Shown: positions 34,627 to 43,759 of the stretch, piece by piece
How the letters are laid out: every line of letters begins with the position of its first letter
How positions within the stretch are numbered: position 1 is the first letter of the stretch
IMG/VR virus record: IMGVR_UViG_3300012036_000004
Location: 37,736 to 101,735 of that record
Reading direction: 5' to 3' (one strand)
Source: a virus
Length of the DNA stretch: 64,000 nucleotides
Notes under the pieces: generated by a model
Seen by the model: the letters and a program-made list of their open reading frames with translations, nothing else
Told to the model about the DNA's origin: nothing
The model's database searches: none
Position numbers and translations under genes: made by a program

Positions 34627-34985
34627 CAGGGCGTCGGGTCAATGGTGAGTGTGTCTGGCGTCAGAAACGTCGACAGCCCTGCTTCGTACGCGTCGACGAG
34701 CGAGCCCAGGTCCGCCTGCACTTCTGCCTTGGCTGCGTCTGCGGTGTCGATGTCGGGGTAATTCGCCGACGCCGTGGTCAATCGATACCACGCTTTTGTC
34801 GGGTCTTTGGAAGTCGGCCAGATGAGATCTCCAGGATTCGCGACATGGTCGAATTCTTCCGTAGAGAACTTGTGAACGAAAACTGCCGTCGGCATGTCAG
34901 TCGAGCCCGTCGCAGTCCACGTCACCGTGTAGCTGCCGTCGAGCTCGGCGGTGCCGACAACATCAACTATGATTTGAGCAGGCAT
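34626..34985 (-). CDS. Small probable virion protein (119 aa)
   Basis: The start MPAQIIVDVVGTAELDGSYT and the strands TVTWTATGSTDMPTAVFVH suggest a beta-sandwich, as in phage decoration or fibre-tip proteins. The C-terminus is helical. It shares a base overlap with the 351-aa gene. Function unknown. Confidence 0.6.
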   Translation of the reverse strand: MPAQIIVDVVGTAELDGSYTVTWTATGSTDMPTAVFVHKFSTEEFDHVANPGDLIWPTSKDPTKAWYRLTTASANYPDIDTADAAKAEVQADLGSLVDAYEAGLSTFLTPDTLTIDPTP

Positions 34986-35038
34986 GGCGTATCCTCAGCG
35001 CGGTTTGCTCACTATATGACTTCGGCTCAGGAGGAGCA
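34986..35038. promoter_or_regulatory. Divergent intergenic region, probable promoter
   Basis: 53 bases between divergent genes. CACTATATGAC could hold a -10 for the plus strand, and CAGGAGGAGCA is a strong ribosome site for the RuvC-like gene. No -35 is clear and no copy of the TATAAGATATTGA element is present. Confidence 0.35.
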
Positions 35039-35620
35039 ATGAACAACCCGTCCGCTGACGCTACGACGTACGTCGGTATCGACACCGCGCTTGTAAACGT
35101 GGGTCTTTTTGCCTTCGAGCCCTACGCCTGGTTCCGCTACCTGCCGCTGAACTCCAGCAAACGGAAAGGCCCCCGGCGTCTGGCCTACTTACGCGACGCT
35201 ACCCAGGAGTGGCTGTCTGATCTACCTGCGATTCAATACGCCGCCATCGAAGACGGTGCATTCAGTGCTGCAGGTCGTCTTTACCAACTCGGCGGCATCC
35301 AGCATGTGCTTCAACTCGAAGCCTGGGCCCATCTGTCCGGCGGCCTCATCGAAGTGGCGCCTGCGCAGCTAAAGAAATTCCAGACAGGAAAGCCGGGCGC
35401 TCTCAAGGAGTGGATGGTCGAGGCTGCGAACGAATTCCTGTCTCGACATGCCGGCGGCCCAAAATGGCTCGATGTCGTCATCGAAGACGACAACCTGGCC
35501 GACGCCATTGGCCTCGCCCGAATCGCGCACGCGGTGTATACCGATAAGGTGCAAACACGTGCGGAAGCCGAAGTCGTGCACGCTCTACAAACCTCAACTC
35601 GAATCCATAAGGTGCCCTAA
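35039..35620 (+). CDS. RuvC-like Holliday junction resolvase (193 aa)
   Basis: RNase H-fold order of RuvC: YVGIDTALVNVGLF (first Asp), AAIEDGAFS (Glu), GGIQHVLQLEAW, IEVAPAQLKKFQTGK (the Lys-rich step) and DDNLADAIGLARIAHA (final acidic pair). It should cut recombination or replication junctions, clearing DNA for packaging. AGGAGGAG is just upstream. Slightly longer than host RuvC (~173), with an acidic/His C-terminal tail. Start is well supported. Confidence 0.87.
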   Translation: MNNPSADATTYVGIDTALVNVGLFAFEPYAWFRYLPLNSSKRKGPRRLAYLRDATQEWLSDLPAIQYAAIEDGAFSAAGRLYQLGGIQHVLQLEAWAHLSGGLIEVAPAQLKKFQTGKPGALKEWMVEAANEFLSRHAGGPKWLDVVIEDDNLADAIGLARIAHAVYTDKVQTRAEAEVVHALQTSTRIHKVP

Positions 35621-35970
35621 TGGCCCACGATCGCCTTGACCATGTCAGTATTTTTCGCTCCGGCTCCGGCAGCGTCATCATCTCCAACGACACGCTCGGT
35701 CCCATCAACCAGACAACGGCGTGGCTCGTCGAGCATCTGGAGATGGCCCTCGCAGCCTACACCGGCTCGCCTGAAGAAAAGCACGAGATTCTCCATCCGA
35801 TACCCAAGCTGCCCTGGCGGACATCGTCTGGCGAGCGTCTGAACGCGCTACTCATCCGCCTGGCTCGTGTAAGCGATATTGCTGACGCGCTCCCCGCCGA
35901 GTGGTTTGAGGGTTTTCCGGTGAAAAGCGACGACATTTTCTGCGTGTCGCTGACACTGGTGAAGAACTAG
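35620..35970 (+). CDS. Unknown protein coupled to RuvC (116 aa)
   Basis: TAATG coupling with the resolvase. MAHDRLDHVSIFRSGSGSVI begins with beta-like strands, then two helices (TTAWLVEHLEMALAAYTG, LNALLIRLARVSDIADAL). Overlaps the convergent tagged gene by four bases. No family is recognised. Confidence 0.65.
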   Translation: MAHDRLDHVSIFRSGSGSVIISNDTLGPINQTTAWLVEHLEMALAAYTGSPEEKHEILHPIPKLPWRTSSGERLNALLIRLARVSDIADALPAEWFEGFPVKSDDIFCVSLTLVKN

Positions 35971-36221
35971 GCCTTCGGCGAGTACCGATCGCAGATACCG
36001 TTCGGGTTGATGGAGCCCATCACAATGGCGCACGCCCCGTCCGGTTGGTAGTGGCTGCACTTCGCGCAGTTGGCGTCGGGGTGCGGCGAGCTATCCATGT
36101 ACGCGACGTCTTCGCGCGTGTACTGCTTGCTCTTTCGCTCAGCCGGTACGGGTTCATCCGAAGGGTCGCCGTGGTACGCAAGCTTCATGAAAAGATTGTA
36201 TCCCTGCTCGAACGCCGTCAT
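35967..36221 (-). CDS. Tagged small Cys protein (84 aa)
   Basis: Begins with the shared tag MTAFEQGYNLFMKLA. The C-terminal half carries CAKCSHYQPDGACAIVMG...CDRY: four cysteines in a CxxC-x7-C-xn-C pattern like small iron-sulphur or zinc modules. It is the only tagged gene away from the 49.9-53.6 kb cluster. It overlaps the next gene by four bases. Role unknown; virion targeting is inferred from the tag. Confidence 0.7.
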   Translation of the reverse strand: MTAFEQGYNLFMKLAYHGDPSDEPVPAERKSKQYTREDVAYMDSSPHPDANCAKCSHYQPDGACAIVMGSINPNGICDRYSPKA

Positions 36222-36700
36222 TCAGATGCCTTGGATTGGATGTACACGCCTAGCCCGACGCCCGCGCCGAGCCCTACCACGAGTGCCGTGATGAGCCAGG
36301 GCAGTCCCCCGCCCCAGATCGACATCGCCTCTGCTTCGGCGGCTCGAGTCGTTGCGTCTTCATATTTTACGAAGAGCTCGCTGTATGCTGTCTCCCAGCG
36401 TACGGCGTCCTCTTCGTAAACGCCGGCAGCCTTCTCAGAAGCCGCGGCGCTCTTTTTTAGCTCAGACACGATCGCGGGCCACAATGTCATGTGTGCGTCG
36501 AAAAGCCACGCATACTGCACGCGCATCTGGAGGTACCGCTTGAAGTTTTCCTGGTCGAAGCACTTCATGGGCGGCTCGCCACACATCGTCGTACTTGGCT
36601 TCTCGACGAACTCGAGCTCAGGCGCACTGGCCGGCTCTTGCGCAAGGAGCGGTGCCGGGACCAGGAGCAAGACAATCAGAAGTGGCGCAACAAGCTTCAT
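36218..36700 (-). CDS. Secreted, C-terminally membrane-anchored protein (160 aa)
   Basis: Signal peptide MKLVAPLLIVLLLVPAPLLA with a likely cut after AQ; no lipobox. A helical middle (residues ~75-125) and a C-terminal membrane helix (LPWLITALVVGLGAGVGLGV) follow. The topology suggests a periplasmic coiled coil tethered to the inner membrane. With the next gene it may form a lysis (spanin-like) pair, but the missing lipobox argues against a classical outer-membrane spanin. Confidence 0.65.
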   Translation of the reverse strand: MKLVAPLLIVLLLVPAPLLAQEPASAPELEFVEKPSTTMCGEPPMKCFDQENFKRYLQMRVQYAWLFDAHMTLWPAIVSELKKSAAASEKAAGVYEEDAVRWETAYSELFVKYEDATTRAAEAEAMSIWGGGLPWLITALVVGLGAGVGLGVYIQSKASE

Positions 36701-37086
36701 CGGATGTCCTCTTCAATCTCGTCGAGCTCTTCCCAGCTGTCAGCGCCCTTCACCGCAGCTTCGAGCTCGCGTCGACTCTTCGATGACTTGACGAGTTTGG
36801 CGCTGAGTTTGTCCGCTTCCCGCGACGCAAGATGTGCTTCTCGCATGTACTTCTTCGCGAGCTCTCGGTCCTGCTCCGACTGCGCCAAAAGACGTGACTG
36901 GGAGGCGCGTGCTTCAGCGATCTCGAGGGCAGCCCGGTTGCGTGCTTCTTGTTTCTTTGCCAGAGACCACAGGGACAGCACAATAATACCGAGCCCGGCA
37001 GCCGCGACCCACCACACCCACTTGGTGTACCAGGATCGCTCCTCCGTCTTCTTCTTGAGCTTGGTGTAGGTCTTAGCGAGGCTCAT
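36697..37086 (-). CDS. Membrane-anchored coiled-coil protein, i-spanin-like (129 aa)
   Basis: One N-terminal membrane helix (WWVAAAGLGIIVLSLWSLA, ~25-43) followed by a long charged coiled coil. This is the layout of Rz-type inner-membrane spanins. ATGA overlaps on both sides show an operon with the 160-aa and 121-aa genes. A lysis role is inferred from topology only. Confidence 0.6.
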   Translation of the reverse strand: MSLAKTYTKLKKKTEERSWYTKWVWWVAAAGLGIIVLSLWSLAKKQEARNRAALEIAEARASQSRLLAQSEQDRELAKKYMREAHLASREADKLSAKLVKSSKSRRELEAAVKGADSWEELDEIEEDIR

Positions 37087-37448
37087 TCGTTCTCCTCGAT
37101 GGACTCGAGGTACGCGTCGTAGGCATTTTCTCTGTTGGTACCGTTTCGAAGCGACTCCTCGTCCCGGATACCGAGAATCATCAGCACATCTTTCTGTTGG
37201 TCCGCGTACAGCGCACTGAACTCAGATCCTGTGAGCGGAATATTCGTCAGAAGGTGCGGTTCCTCAGCGACGTCGACTCGAGTCAGCTTCGCCTTTTCCG
37301 CCTTGGCGTAGTTTCGAAGATGAAGCGGTTCGCGAAGCCCTCCGGCCAGCACAAGTGTGCCTCCCGGAGGTGTCGGTTCTCCTTCCATATCGAAGTAGAG
37401 CGGCTCATTGGATGTATTTTCAACGCGGTAAATCATGTCCTGCCTCAA
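37083..37448 (-). CDS. Unknown small late protein (121 aa)
   Basis: First half beta-like (MIYRVENTSNEPLYFDMEGE, TPPGGTLVLAGG), second half helical with acidic end. It lies between the fibre gene and the spanin-like gene with overlaps at both ends. Could be a small fibre accessory or tail-completion protein. No family is recognised. Confidence 0.6.
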   Translation of the reverse strand: MRQDMIYRVENTSNEPLYFDMEGEPTPPGGTLVLAGGLREPLHLRNYAKAEKAKLTRVDVAEEPHLLTNIPLTGSEFSALYADQQKDVLMILGIRDEESLRNGTNRENAYDAYLESIEENE

Positions 37449-40219
37449 GTATCTGGGTACGCCGAAACCGTTGTAAGCGGAGTGATCGCCTGCGGGATGT
37501 ATTCGCCAGTCGAGAATCCGCGGTTGTTGACAATCCAGTGACCCGATCCGCGTCCCATCTCGTACCGGTACAGCCGCTCATTGTCTCCGCCACCAATGTC
37601 GATTCGAACCAGGGTCAGGTACACGCCGTCGGTTTGCATCTCGTAGAAGAACTGCGAACCGGCGAGCCCCAGGTCGAACTCGAACGCACGCATAGGCTGC
37701 TTGACGGTGTCTGTCTCGAATATTGTCGTACCGTGCAGAGAGTAGCCGCGTACGAAAGCGACGGGTGCAGACTGGTCGGATAGCGACACAAAAAATTCGT
37801 TCTTCGTTCGCGCCAGGCATATCCGGTCTGGTGTGTCAATGCCGAGATCGTCGTCATACATCTCCTGATCTCGTTCGTCGTGGTACCGAAATGAAACCTT
37901 CGGGTCTGAAGACGAGTTGTCTGCGCCGGCGACCGCGACGCCTCGCGCGTTGACGGCAATGTCGTGTACGCTCGTCCAGCTGTCGTACTGCGCCATGTAG
38001 TTCGCGTCGATCGTACCTCCCTGGAGACGTCCAATTGCCAGGCTGTTGGATCCGCTATCCGTCCAGATAGCAATAAACTCTCCCCAGACGTCGATGTACA
38101 GTCCGTTGCCATTCAGGTTCCCGCTCTCCGTGGCGAGCGTAGAGACCGACGCCGTGTCGATAACCGCGAACGCGACGCCTGCTGGTACGCTACCTGCTCC
38201 GTCCGCCTCGTCGCCTACGTAATAGATCCAGCCATTCTGCATGACCATGTCACGGATCCGATCGCCCGGAGTCCCTGAGTGCGTGTAGACTCCCGACGTG
38301 CGCCAGGACGTGTCCAGGACCGGCGGGTCTTGTTCGATGTCCCAGAGCTCAATCTCGGAGTCGTATGCCACCGCCAACGAATACCCGTCACTCGCAAGCG
38401 ACGTGATGCCTGTCCACGCCGGCGACGAGCTGAGCGTGATCGTGGCGTGAAGAGATAGATCGCGCTGGTTGTAGAGTGACACCTTGTCGGTAAAACCTCC
38501 TGAAGTCGCTCCGGGTTCACCCGGAATGATCACGTAGCGGCCATCAGTCGAAAGCGCCGACCAGCCTTCGGTATTTGCGACATCACCAGACCAGTCTCCA
38601 GTGTCGAAAACGACGCCCGCGGGAAATCCGGCACCCTCCGTGTCCTTTGCCAGAAAAAGAGGAAATCGAGCGTCAGGGTCGTTGACCGCGCCATCTCGAG
38701 ACATCGCGGACTTTTCAAAGATGTCCTGGAGCGATGTGTAGCTTCTGAGCCGGTCGTAAATCGCGTCGATACGGTCTTCAACCGTGTTACCGTAGTTACC
38801 GTCCGTGACAGTGGCGAGTTGCGTGTAGTCGTCGGCGATATTCGCGATTCGACCCGCGCCGCTGCCGCCCACATAGGGTGTCCCGAGACCTTGCTGGAGA
38901 AGTGCGAATTCGCCGTCCAAGTCCTCCAGCGCCCCTTGCGCACTGTCGGTGGCAGCGTCGATTACCTGGAACGCGCCCGGGTTGTCGATGCCGATGTGTT
39001 CCGAGCCCTGAGCTGCGACGTCCCCTGGAGACGGAGGTGCGGTGATACCTCGATTCAAATCGAGACGAAGCAGCCCCAGATGCGCGTCCAACTGCGCAAT
39101 CTCGGCGTCGACACTATCGAACACATCCTGCGCCGCACTTCCGGTAATGAGAAGATACCCGGTCGTGTCGATGGGCATCACCGACGCATCGCCAGCCCCC
39201 AGGATAAGCGTGGAGCTCAGGTCACCCACCGTGACGTTGGGCTGCATCACGTACCCGCTGCTCAGCACGAATCGGTCATCGATGACGCGACCCAGCACGA
39301 GAGAGTTTGGTGCCTTGTCGGGCTCTCGAGTCAGGTTCACCAGCGACGCAGATGGAATGAGGTGGTTATTCGCGTTCTCCTCGACGCTCTCGCGACGCAG
39401 TTGCTGGGTGTCGTACCAGATCGCCAGGACGTCCCCTTCTCTCAAAAGGTTGTCCGCGCTGGCGGCGAAAAAGGCCGACAACTCAGCTGGGCTAATCAGG
39501 TGACGAACAGTGTCGAGACCGCCCTCCAGCGATTGGGCCGTGTCGAATGCAAACTCACCCGGTGCAGGCGCGTAGATAACCTCGACCAGCGCATTTGCTA
39601 CAGCGTCAGCAACGATGGCGTCATCGATCTGTCCCCAGGTGTGCGGAACCGTCGAGTCGTACTCGACGACGATCTGAGTTCGACCTGGCTGAAGCGCCGG
39701 GTTTGCGACAGTCGCTTCCCCGTTCACTTCGACGTTGATGGTCCCTGATCCGGGGACGTCTACCGTCTCGAAGGTGATTGTGTTCCCGCCCTCGAAGTCC
39801 AGCTTCTTTGAAATCAGAACGAAGTCCGTTCCGTTGCCATCGTCGAACCGATCCGATGCGTACAGGCTGGGGAAAGACCCGGCGCCTTCAAAATCTCGCC
39901 CTCGCCCAACGCCTGCGCCGTACAGTGGCCAGAGCCCCCAGACAGCGCCGCCCGTCGTGGTGAGCGTGCCGGTGCCGACCCCGTTCCAGGTAAGCGTACC
40001 GCTCAAGACCACATGGGCCATCGTGCCCCGGTCGATGTCTCTCGCCCATCGGTTCTCGTTGATCTCGGCCCGTGCAACTTCGGTGCGGTTGCGCAAATTC
40101 TGTTCTGCGCGCGCCAGCGTCACCTGGTCGAGGTCTTCACCATTCTGGATGGGTTGAATGGACTCCGGACCCGCTTCGCCCGTATCAGTACCCGACTCAT
40201 AGTTGATGGTCTTACTCAT
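37445..40219 (-). CDS. Tail fibre-like protein with repeated propeller-like strands (924 aa)
   Basis: N-terminal region (~1-120) has helices then Gly/Thr-rich strands (TLTWNGVGTGTLTTTGGAVW) as in fibre baseplate-anchoring parts. The middle contains VFDSVDAEIAQLDAHLGLLRL coiled coil. The C-terminal ~400 residues show repeating blocks such as GYSLAVAYDSEIELWDIEQD and GVAVAGADNSSSDPKVSFRY, a WD/Kelch-like beta-propeller pattern. Such a head could bind receptor. It is the largest gene next to the baseplate set. Fibre identity is inferred from architecture and position. Confidence 0.65.
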   Translation of the reverse strand: MSKTINYESGTDTGEAGPESIQPIQNGEDLDQVTLARAEQNLRNRTEVARAEINENRWARDIDRGTMAHVVLSGTLTWNGVGTGTLTTTGGAVWGLWPLYGAGVGRGRDFEGAGSFPSLYASDRFDDGNGTDFVLISKKLDFEGGNTITFETVDVPGSGTINVEVNGEATVANPALQPGRTQIVVEYDSTVPHTWGQIDDAIVADAVANALVEVIYAPAPGEFAFDTAQSLEGGLDTVRHLISPAELSAFFAASADNLLREGDVLAIWYDTQQLRRESVEENANNHLIPSASLVNLTREPDKAPNSLVLGRVIDDRFVLSSGYVMQPNVTVGDLSSTLILGAGDASVMPIDTTGYLLITGSAAQDVFDSVDAEIAQLDAHLGLLRLDLNRGITAPPSPGDVAAQGSEHIGIDNPGAFQVIDAATDSAQGALEDLDGEFALLQQGLGTPYVGGSGAGRIANIADDYTQLATVTDGNYGNTVEDRIDAIYDRLRSYTSLQDIFEKSAMSRDGAVNDPDARFPLFLAKDTEGAGFPAGVVFDTGDWSGDVANTEGWSALSTDGRYVIIPGEPGATSGGFTDKVSLYNQRDLSLHATITLSSSPAWTGITSLASDGYSLAVAYDSEIELWDIEQDPPVLDTSWRTSGVYTHSGTPGDRIRDMVMQNGWIYYVGDEADGAGSVPAGVAFAVIDTASVSTLATESGNLNGNGLYIDVWGEFIAIWTDSGSNSLAIGRLQGGTIDANYMAQYDSWTSVHDIAVNARGVAVAGADNSSSDPKVSFRYHDERDQEMYDDDLGIDTPDRICLARTKNEFFVSLSDQSAPVAFVRGYSLHGTTIFETDTVKQPMRAFEFDLGLAGSQFFYEMQTDGVYLTLVRIDIGGGDNERLYRYEMGRGSGHWIVNNRGFSTGEYIPQAITPLTTVSAYPDT

Positions 40220-40234
40220 TCTTCACTCGCTCAC

Positions 40235-40747
40235 TCAAAGTACGATGGTGTACTGGATGTCCCACTCAAACCGGATGCCGATGTCGGCGGTCTTCACGAT
40301 CGGTGTTGTCAGTTGTCTTGCGGCGAGAACAGGTTGTCCGCCGCTGTTTCCGTCGTCCAGTGTGAACAACGCTACCGCTGAAATCGTCTGACCAACCGCG
40401 TCCAGTTTGCCCATTTCTGCTCGAAACTGCACGAGCCCTTCTACGCCTCCCACATCGATCGACACATCTGCGTCTCGGTCGAACACCTGCGTGAACACAA
40501 CCGTGCCGACCGTGCCTGTGTCTGTTGGAGCGGGCGCCGCCAACGGAGTCAGGCTCGACTCGACTCGAAGCTCATTAATCGCGAGCTCTTCGACCTGGAG
40601 CGTTGAACGCTGCGTAATCAGTTTCGCCAACTGCGTCAGATGCAGATACGTAATCTGATTCGACCGGTCAACGAGTAAATCCTCGCTTCCATCCGAGTTT
40701 ACGCGGTAAACGCGTATATGTCCTCTCGCGCGTGCGGGGTCTTTCAT
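40235..40747 (-). CDS. Tail or baseplate protein (170 aa)
   Basis: Beta-rich: GHIRVYRVNSDGSEDLLVD, TVGTVVFTQVFDRDADVSID and DIGIRFEWDIQYTIVL. Similar short proteins sit between baseplate wedge and fibre genes in myoviruses. A GTTTAC palindrome (40697) falls near its 5' end, in frame as VYRVN. Four bases from the next gene. Confidence 0.65.
   Translation of the reverse strand: MKDPARARGHIRVYRVNSDGSEDLLVDRSNQITYLHLTQLAKLITQRSTLQVEELAINELRVESSLTPLAAPAPTDTGTVGTVVFTQVFDRDADVSIDVGGVEGLVQFRAEMGKLDAVGQTISAVALFTLDDGNSGGQPVLAARQLTTPIVKTADIGIRFEWDIQYTIVL
40697..40711. repeat. GTTTAC-GCG-GTAAAC palindrome, site 5
   Basis: Perfect arms near the 5' end of the 170-aa tail gene. Confidence 0.7.
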
Positions 40748-40750
40748 CCG

Positions 40751-43700
40751 CTAATCCTTGAGCATCATGTGAACAGGCCACGGGACAATGTAGTTGTCTG
40801 GCGTCGTTTTTACCACGTCCGACGGTACCCCACCACAAACAGTGGGTGTTGTTGTTCTCGTCGGGCGACCAATGTACCACTCGAGATCTGTCGTCCCGAC
40901 AAACGACGGCGTCGTTCCTGGGTACGCCTCAACAACCTCGACAGTGTGCTCGTCCACCAGGGCCGTGATTCGATAACGATACTCGGTGAACCCAACTTTG
41001 ACGATCAGTTCTCGAAGCACGTCGGCGACATTGAAGAAGAAATTCGTGTCTTGGAACTGGTTCGTTGAATCGATGTAGGCGCCTGTCGAGCTCGAGAGCG
41101 TCGGGGACACGAAGACGACCGTTCTCGGTACATCTGCGATGAGTCCAAACGACACGCCCGCGCTGTCCGCGTCTGCGGTGCCTGTTTCTGATACCGAGAT
41201 CGCGATACGGTTCCCGACGGTGTCGAGAATGAAGAGGTCGGAGCCTGCCGGGTCTAAGACCTCCACGTCTCCCGTGGGTACCCACATCATTCCCGTCCAC
41301 GCCCAGAACGTGACGGTGAGTGTCGGGGAGGTGCCTCCTTCCAGTGCACTTGAGACGACGACCTTATCCACCTCAGAGGCTTGAGGGATCTCTGTGATAG
41401 ACGAGAACTCGGCACGTCGGACCGAGTCCATCCACGCCACGGCAGGCTGCGAGTAGGCGTAGTGCTCGCCCGCAATCGATCCGCCTCCTGCCGAAACCCG
41501 CCAGTCAACTTCCTGCATCGAATCTGTGTAGTTCAGGACACCGAAGAACTCGACTGAGTCGACGACTTGTACACGGTCTCGAAACTGCGACCGCGGCACA
41601 ACCAGCATGAACGTGTAGGACGGCTTCCCTGCGTCGAGTACGTCGCGAATGTCTTCCTCAGGCCGCGGGTACGCCAGGTCGGGGTAACTTCCGTAGTCGT
41701 AAGACACCTGGAAGATGTGTGCGCGAAGATAGTTGCGCATCATCACGTAACCCGTTGAGTGCCGAAGCGGGGAACGCACTTCCACTTCCCACCGAAGCCC
41801 CAGGCGCGCAGTAAACCCGGGGTCTGCGGGAAACGCTACGGCAGCCCCGGTGTCGTACTCGACAACCTTGACCTGTGTCGGGCTGAGCACTTCCTCAATA
41901 CGGTAAAGGCCCAGCGTAATTGTGACGGCGGCTGTCACTTCAATAAGCCGTCCCACATCCGCTGGTACAAACGTGGCAGCCGCAAACTCCCATTCGTCGC
42001 CGGTCGCGGGGTTCACGCCGCTGTACGTGGCTGCGGCGTACACAGGCGTTAAGTCGAATGGATCGGTCGAACCGTCGGTGACCGTGGCGTACGGGTCTGG
42101 GTCTGTGCCGACGTTTGTAATCTCGTACTCGACGTCTTCGATAGTCAGGATCTTGCCGACGTCCTCGGGCAGGAAAACGGTGTCTCGAAACCGGAGAAAC
42201 GATTCGTCGCCTGTGTGATAAACATCACTCCCCTCTCGTCGTGGCTCTACGAAGCGTGTTTCATCTGCCCCGCAATAGAGTTGCGGATCTCCGCACACCC
42301 ATTTGTCTGAGCCGCACACCAGTGGGTAGAGACGAGGGTCTACGTTGCGACGAAGAACGCTGGGTCCAGATAGGAGCTCCTCAGGTATGACCGCTCCGTA
42401 GTACCACGTTGGTCGGTCCACGTAGTCGGTTGCCTCAAAGATGTCTGTCAGTGCCTGAAACGCGTCGAGCTCGTCACCGATTTCAATCTCAGAGCGCAGA
42501 GACCCTACAGGTATTTCATACGAGTTCCGGTTCGTGTTGACCCGGTCCAGTCCCGAGGGTGCGGTGTCGAGGCTCTGAAATATCTCGCCGTCTTCACGTA
42601 CGACCGGCACACCGACCGCGACGTTCAAAGCGCTCTCAATACGCGCCAGAGACGGTCCCAGCATGAAGTAGCGGAAGATGCCGTCGATCAGCGCCCGATA
42701 CGACTCCGTGCTCGGCTCGAACCGGTTGATGAGGTAGCCGAAGGACAGATACAGGTTCTCCCGGTCAAAGAACGCATCGGGAATCCAGTACGCCAACTGC
42801 CGGACTCTCGACGTCGACTGATGACTCCACTGAATGCGCGCGGTGTCTTCAAACACCGTGTCGATCTGTTCGGTGAAGGTGACGACAAGACTCGTATCCG
42901 TTGGCACTCCGTCATCGACGACGGTGTCGATTGTGTAGAGGTGCGTGTCCCTCGCATCAGACGGGTTCGTGAGCTCAATCTGGCGACCTACATCGAACTC
43001 GTTGAAGTAGCCCTCGTCGCGGAGCGCCCACTGAAGTGCGGCAGGACCCGAGGTCGTGTCTGCGTCGGGTGTGCAGAACACCGTCGTCGAGTTCAGGACA
43101 CCTGTGACCGTTCGCGTCTCCTGAGGTCCGGTTCCCAGCGTGTTGGAGTGTACGATCTGCCGACCAATGTCTTGCGCCGTGAAGTCCGCTGATGGTGATT
43201 CAAACCGGTCAACATTGGTGACTTGTCCGTCCGCCCCCTCCTGCAGGTTCCCAAGAATTGAGAACGTGCTGGTAGGTCCGACTCCTACGACGCCGTCTGT
43301 CCCTTGTCGGTAGATCGTGGGGACGATGTCCAGTTGACGAAGCGGCACCCCATCGGATTGTTCGAATGGGTCGTCTTTCCAGTGCATCTCGTCGTCAACG
43401 AGGACGAAGTCAATATCCTTCTCGAACGACGCTGTCGGGTTGTAGATGCGGTTGAGCAGAAAGACGAATTCACGCAGACCGTCCTGCATGGTCAGGCGGT
43501 ACGGCCAATCTTCACCAGGTTCAAAGAGGAGTTCGTCTTCTCGGATCGTGAACAGGTGCCAGAACTCACGGTTGAACAACGGTACGTTCTGTAAATTCTG
43601 ATTCAGAACCTGCGTAACGATGTCCAGGTAAGCCTGCCCCAGCAGCTCTTCCGTCGCTGAGTACAGTACGTTGAGTTGGTCTTTGTCAGCAAAAAAACGG

Positions 43701-43759
43701 TGCCAGAAATCCGATAGCCCGGTCAGCAACGTCTCGCCAGTTGTAGGCAGCTGAGGCAT
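40751..43759 (-). CDS. Large baseplate/tail protein (1,002 aa)
   Basis: N-terminus MPQLPTTGETLLTGLSDFWH, then helical ~100 residues and a long beta-rich body with many short repeats of the form 'FTAQDIGRQIVHSNTLG', 'FVPADVGRLIEVTAA', 'FLPEDVGKILTIEDVEYEI'. These DVG-R/K-I units recur also in the 806-aa neighbour (NDVGKRIFI, NDLGRYIRI), suggesting shared structural modules. Stop-start overlap with the 806-aa gene. Position after J/gp6-like fits a wedge or tail protein I role. Confidence 0.7.
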   Translation of the reverse strand: MPQLPTTGETLLTGLSDFWHRFFADKDQLNVLYSATEELLGQAYLDIVTQVLNQNLQNVPLFNREFWHLFTIREDELLFEPGEDWPYRLTMQDGLREFVFLLNRIYNPTASFEKDIDFVLVDDEMHWKDDPFEQSDGVPLRQLDIVPTIYRQGTDGVVGVGPTSTFSILGNLQEGADGQVTNVDRFESPSADFTAQDIGRQIVHSNTLGTGPQETRTVTGVLNSTTVFCTPDADTTSGPAALQWALRDEGYFNEFDVGRQIELTNPSDARDTHLYTIDTVVDDGVPTDTSLVVTFTEQIDTVFEDTARIQWSHQSTSRVRQLAYWIPDAFFDRENLYLSFGYLINRFEPSTESYRALIDGIFRYFMLGPSLARIESALNVAVGVPVVREDGEIFQSLDTAPSGLDRVNTNRNSYEIPVGSLRSEIEIGDELDAFQALTDIFEATDYVDRPTWYYGAVIPEELLSGPSVLRRNVDPRLYPLVCGSDKWVCGDPQLYCGADETRFVEPRREGSDVYHTGDESFLRFRDTVFLPEDVGKILTIEDVEYEITNVGTDPDPYATVTDGSTDPFDLTPVYAAATYSGVNPATGDEWEFAAATFVPADVGRLIEVTAAVTITLGLYRIEEVLSPTQVKVVEYDTGAAVAFPADPGFTARLGLRWEVEVRSPLRHSTGYVMMRNYLRAHIFQVSYDYGSYPDLAYPRPEEDIRDVLDAGKPSYTFMLVVPRSQFRDRVQVVDSVEFFGVLNYTDSMQEVDWRVSAGGGSIAGEHYAYSQPAVAWMDSVRRAEFSSITEIPQASEVDKVVVSSALEGGTSPTLTVTFWAWTGMMWVPTGDVEVLDPAGSDLFILDTVGNRIAISVSETGTADADSAGVSFGLIADVPRTVVFVSPTLSSSTGAYIDSTNQFQDTNFFFNVADVLRELIVKVGFTEYRYRITALVDEHTVEVVEAYPGTTPSFVGTTDLEWYIGRPTRTTTPTVCGGVPSDVVKTTPDNYIVPWPVHMMLKD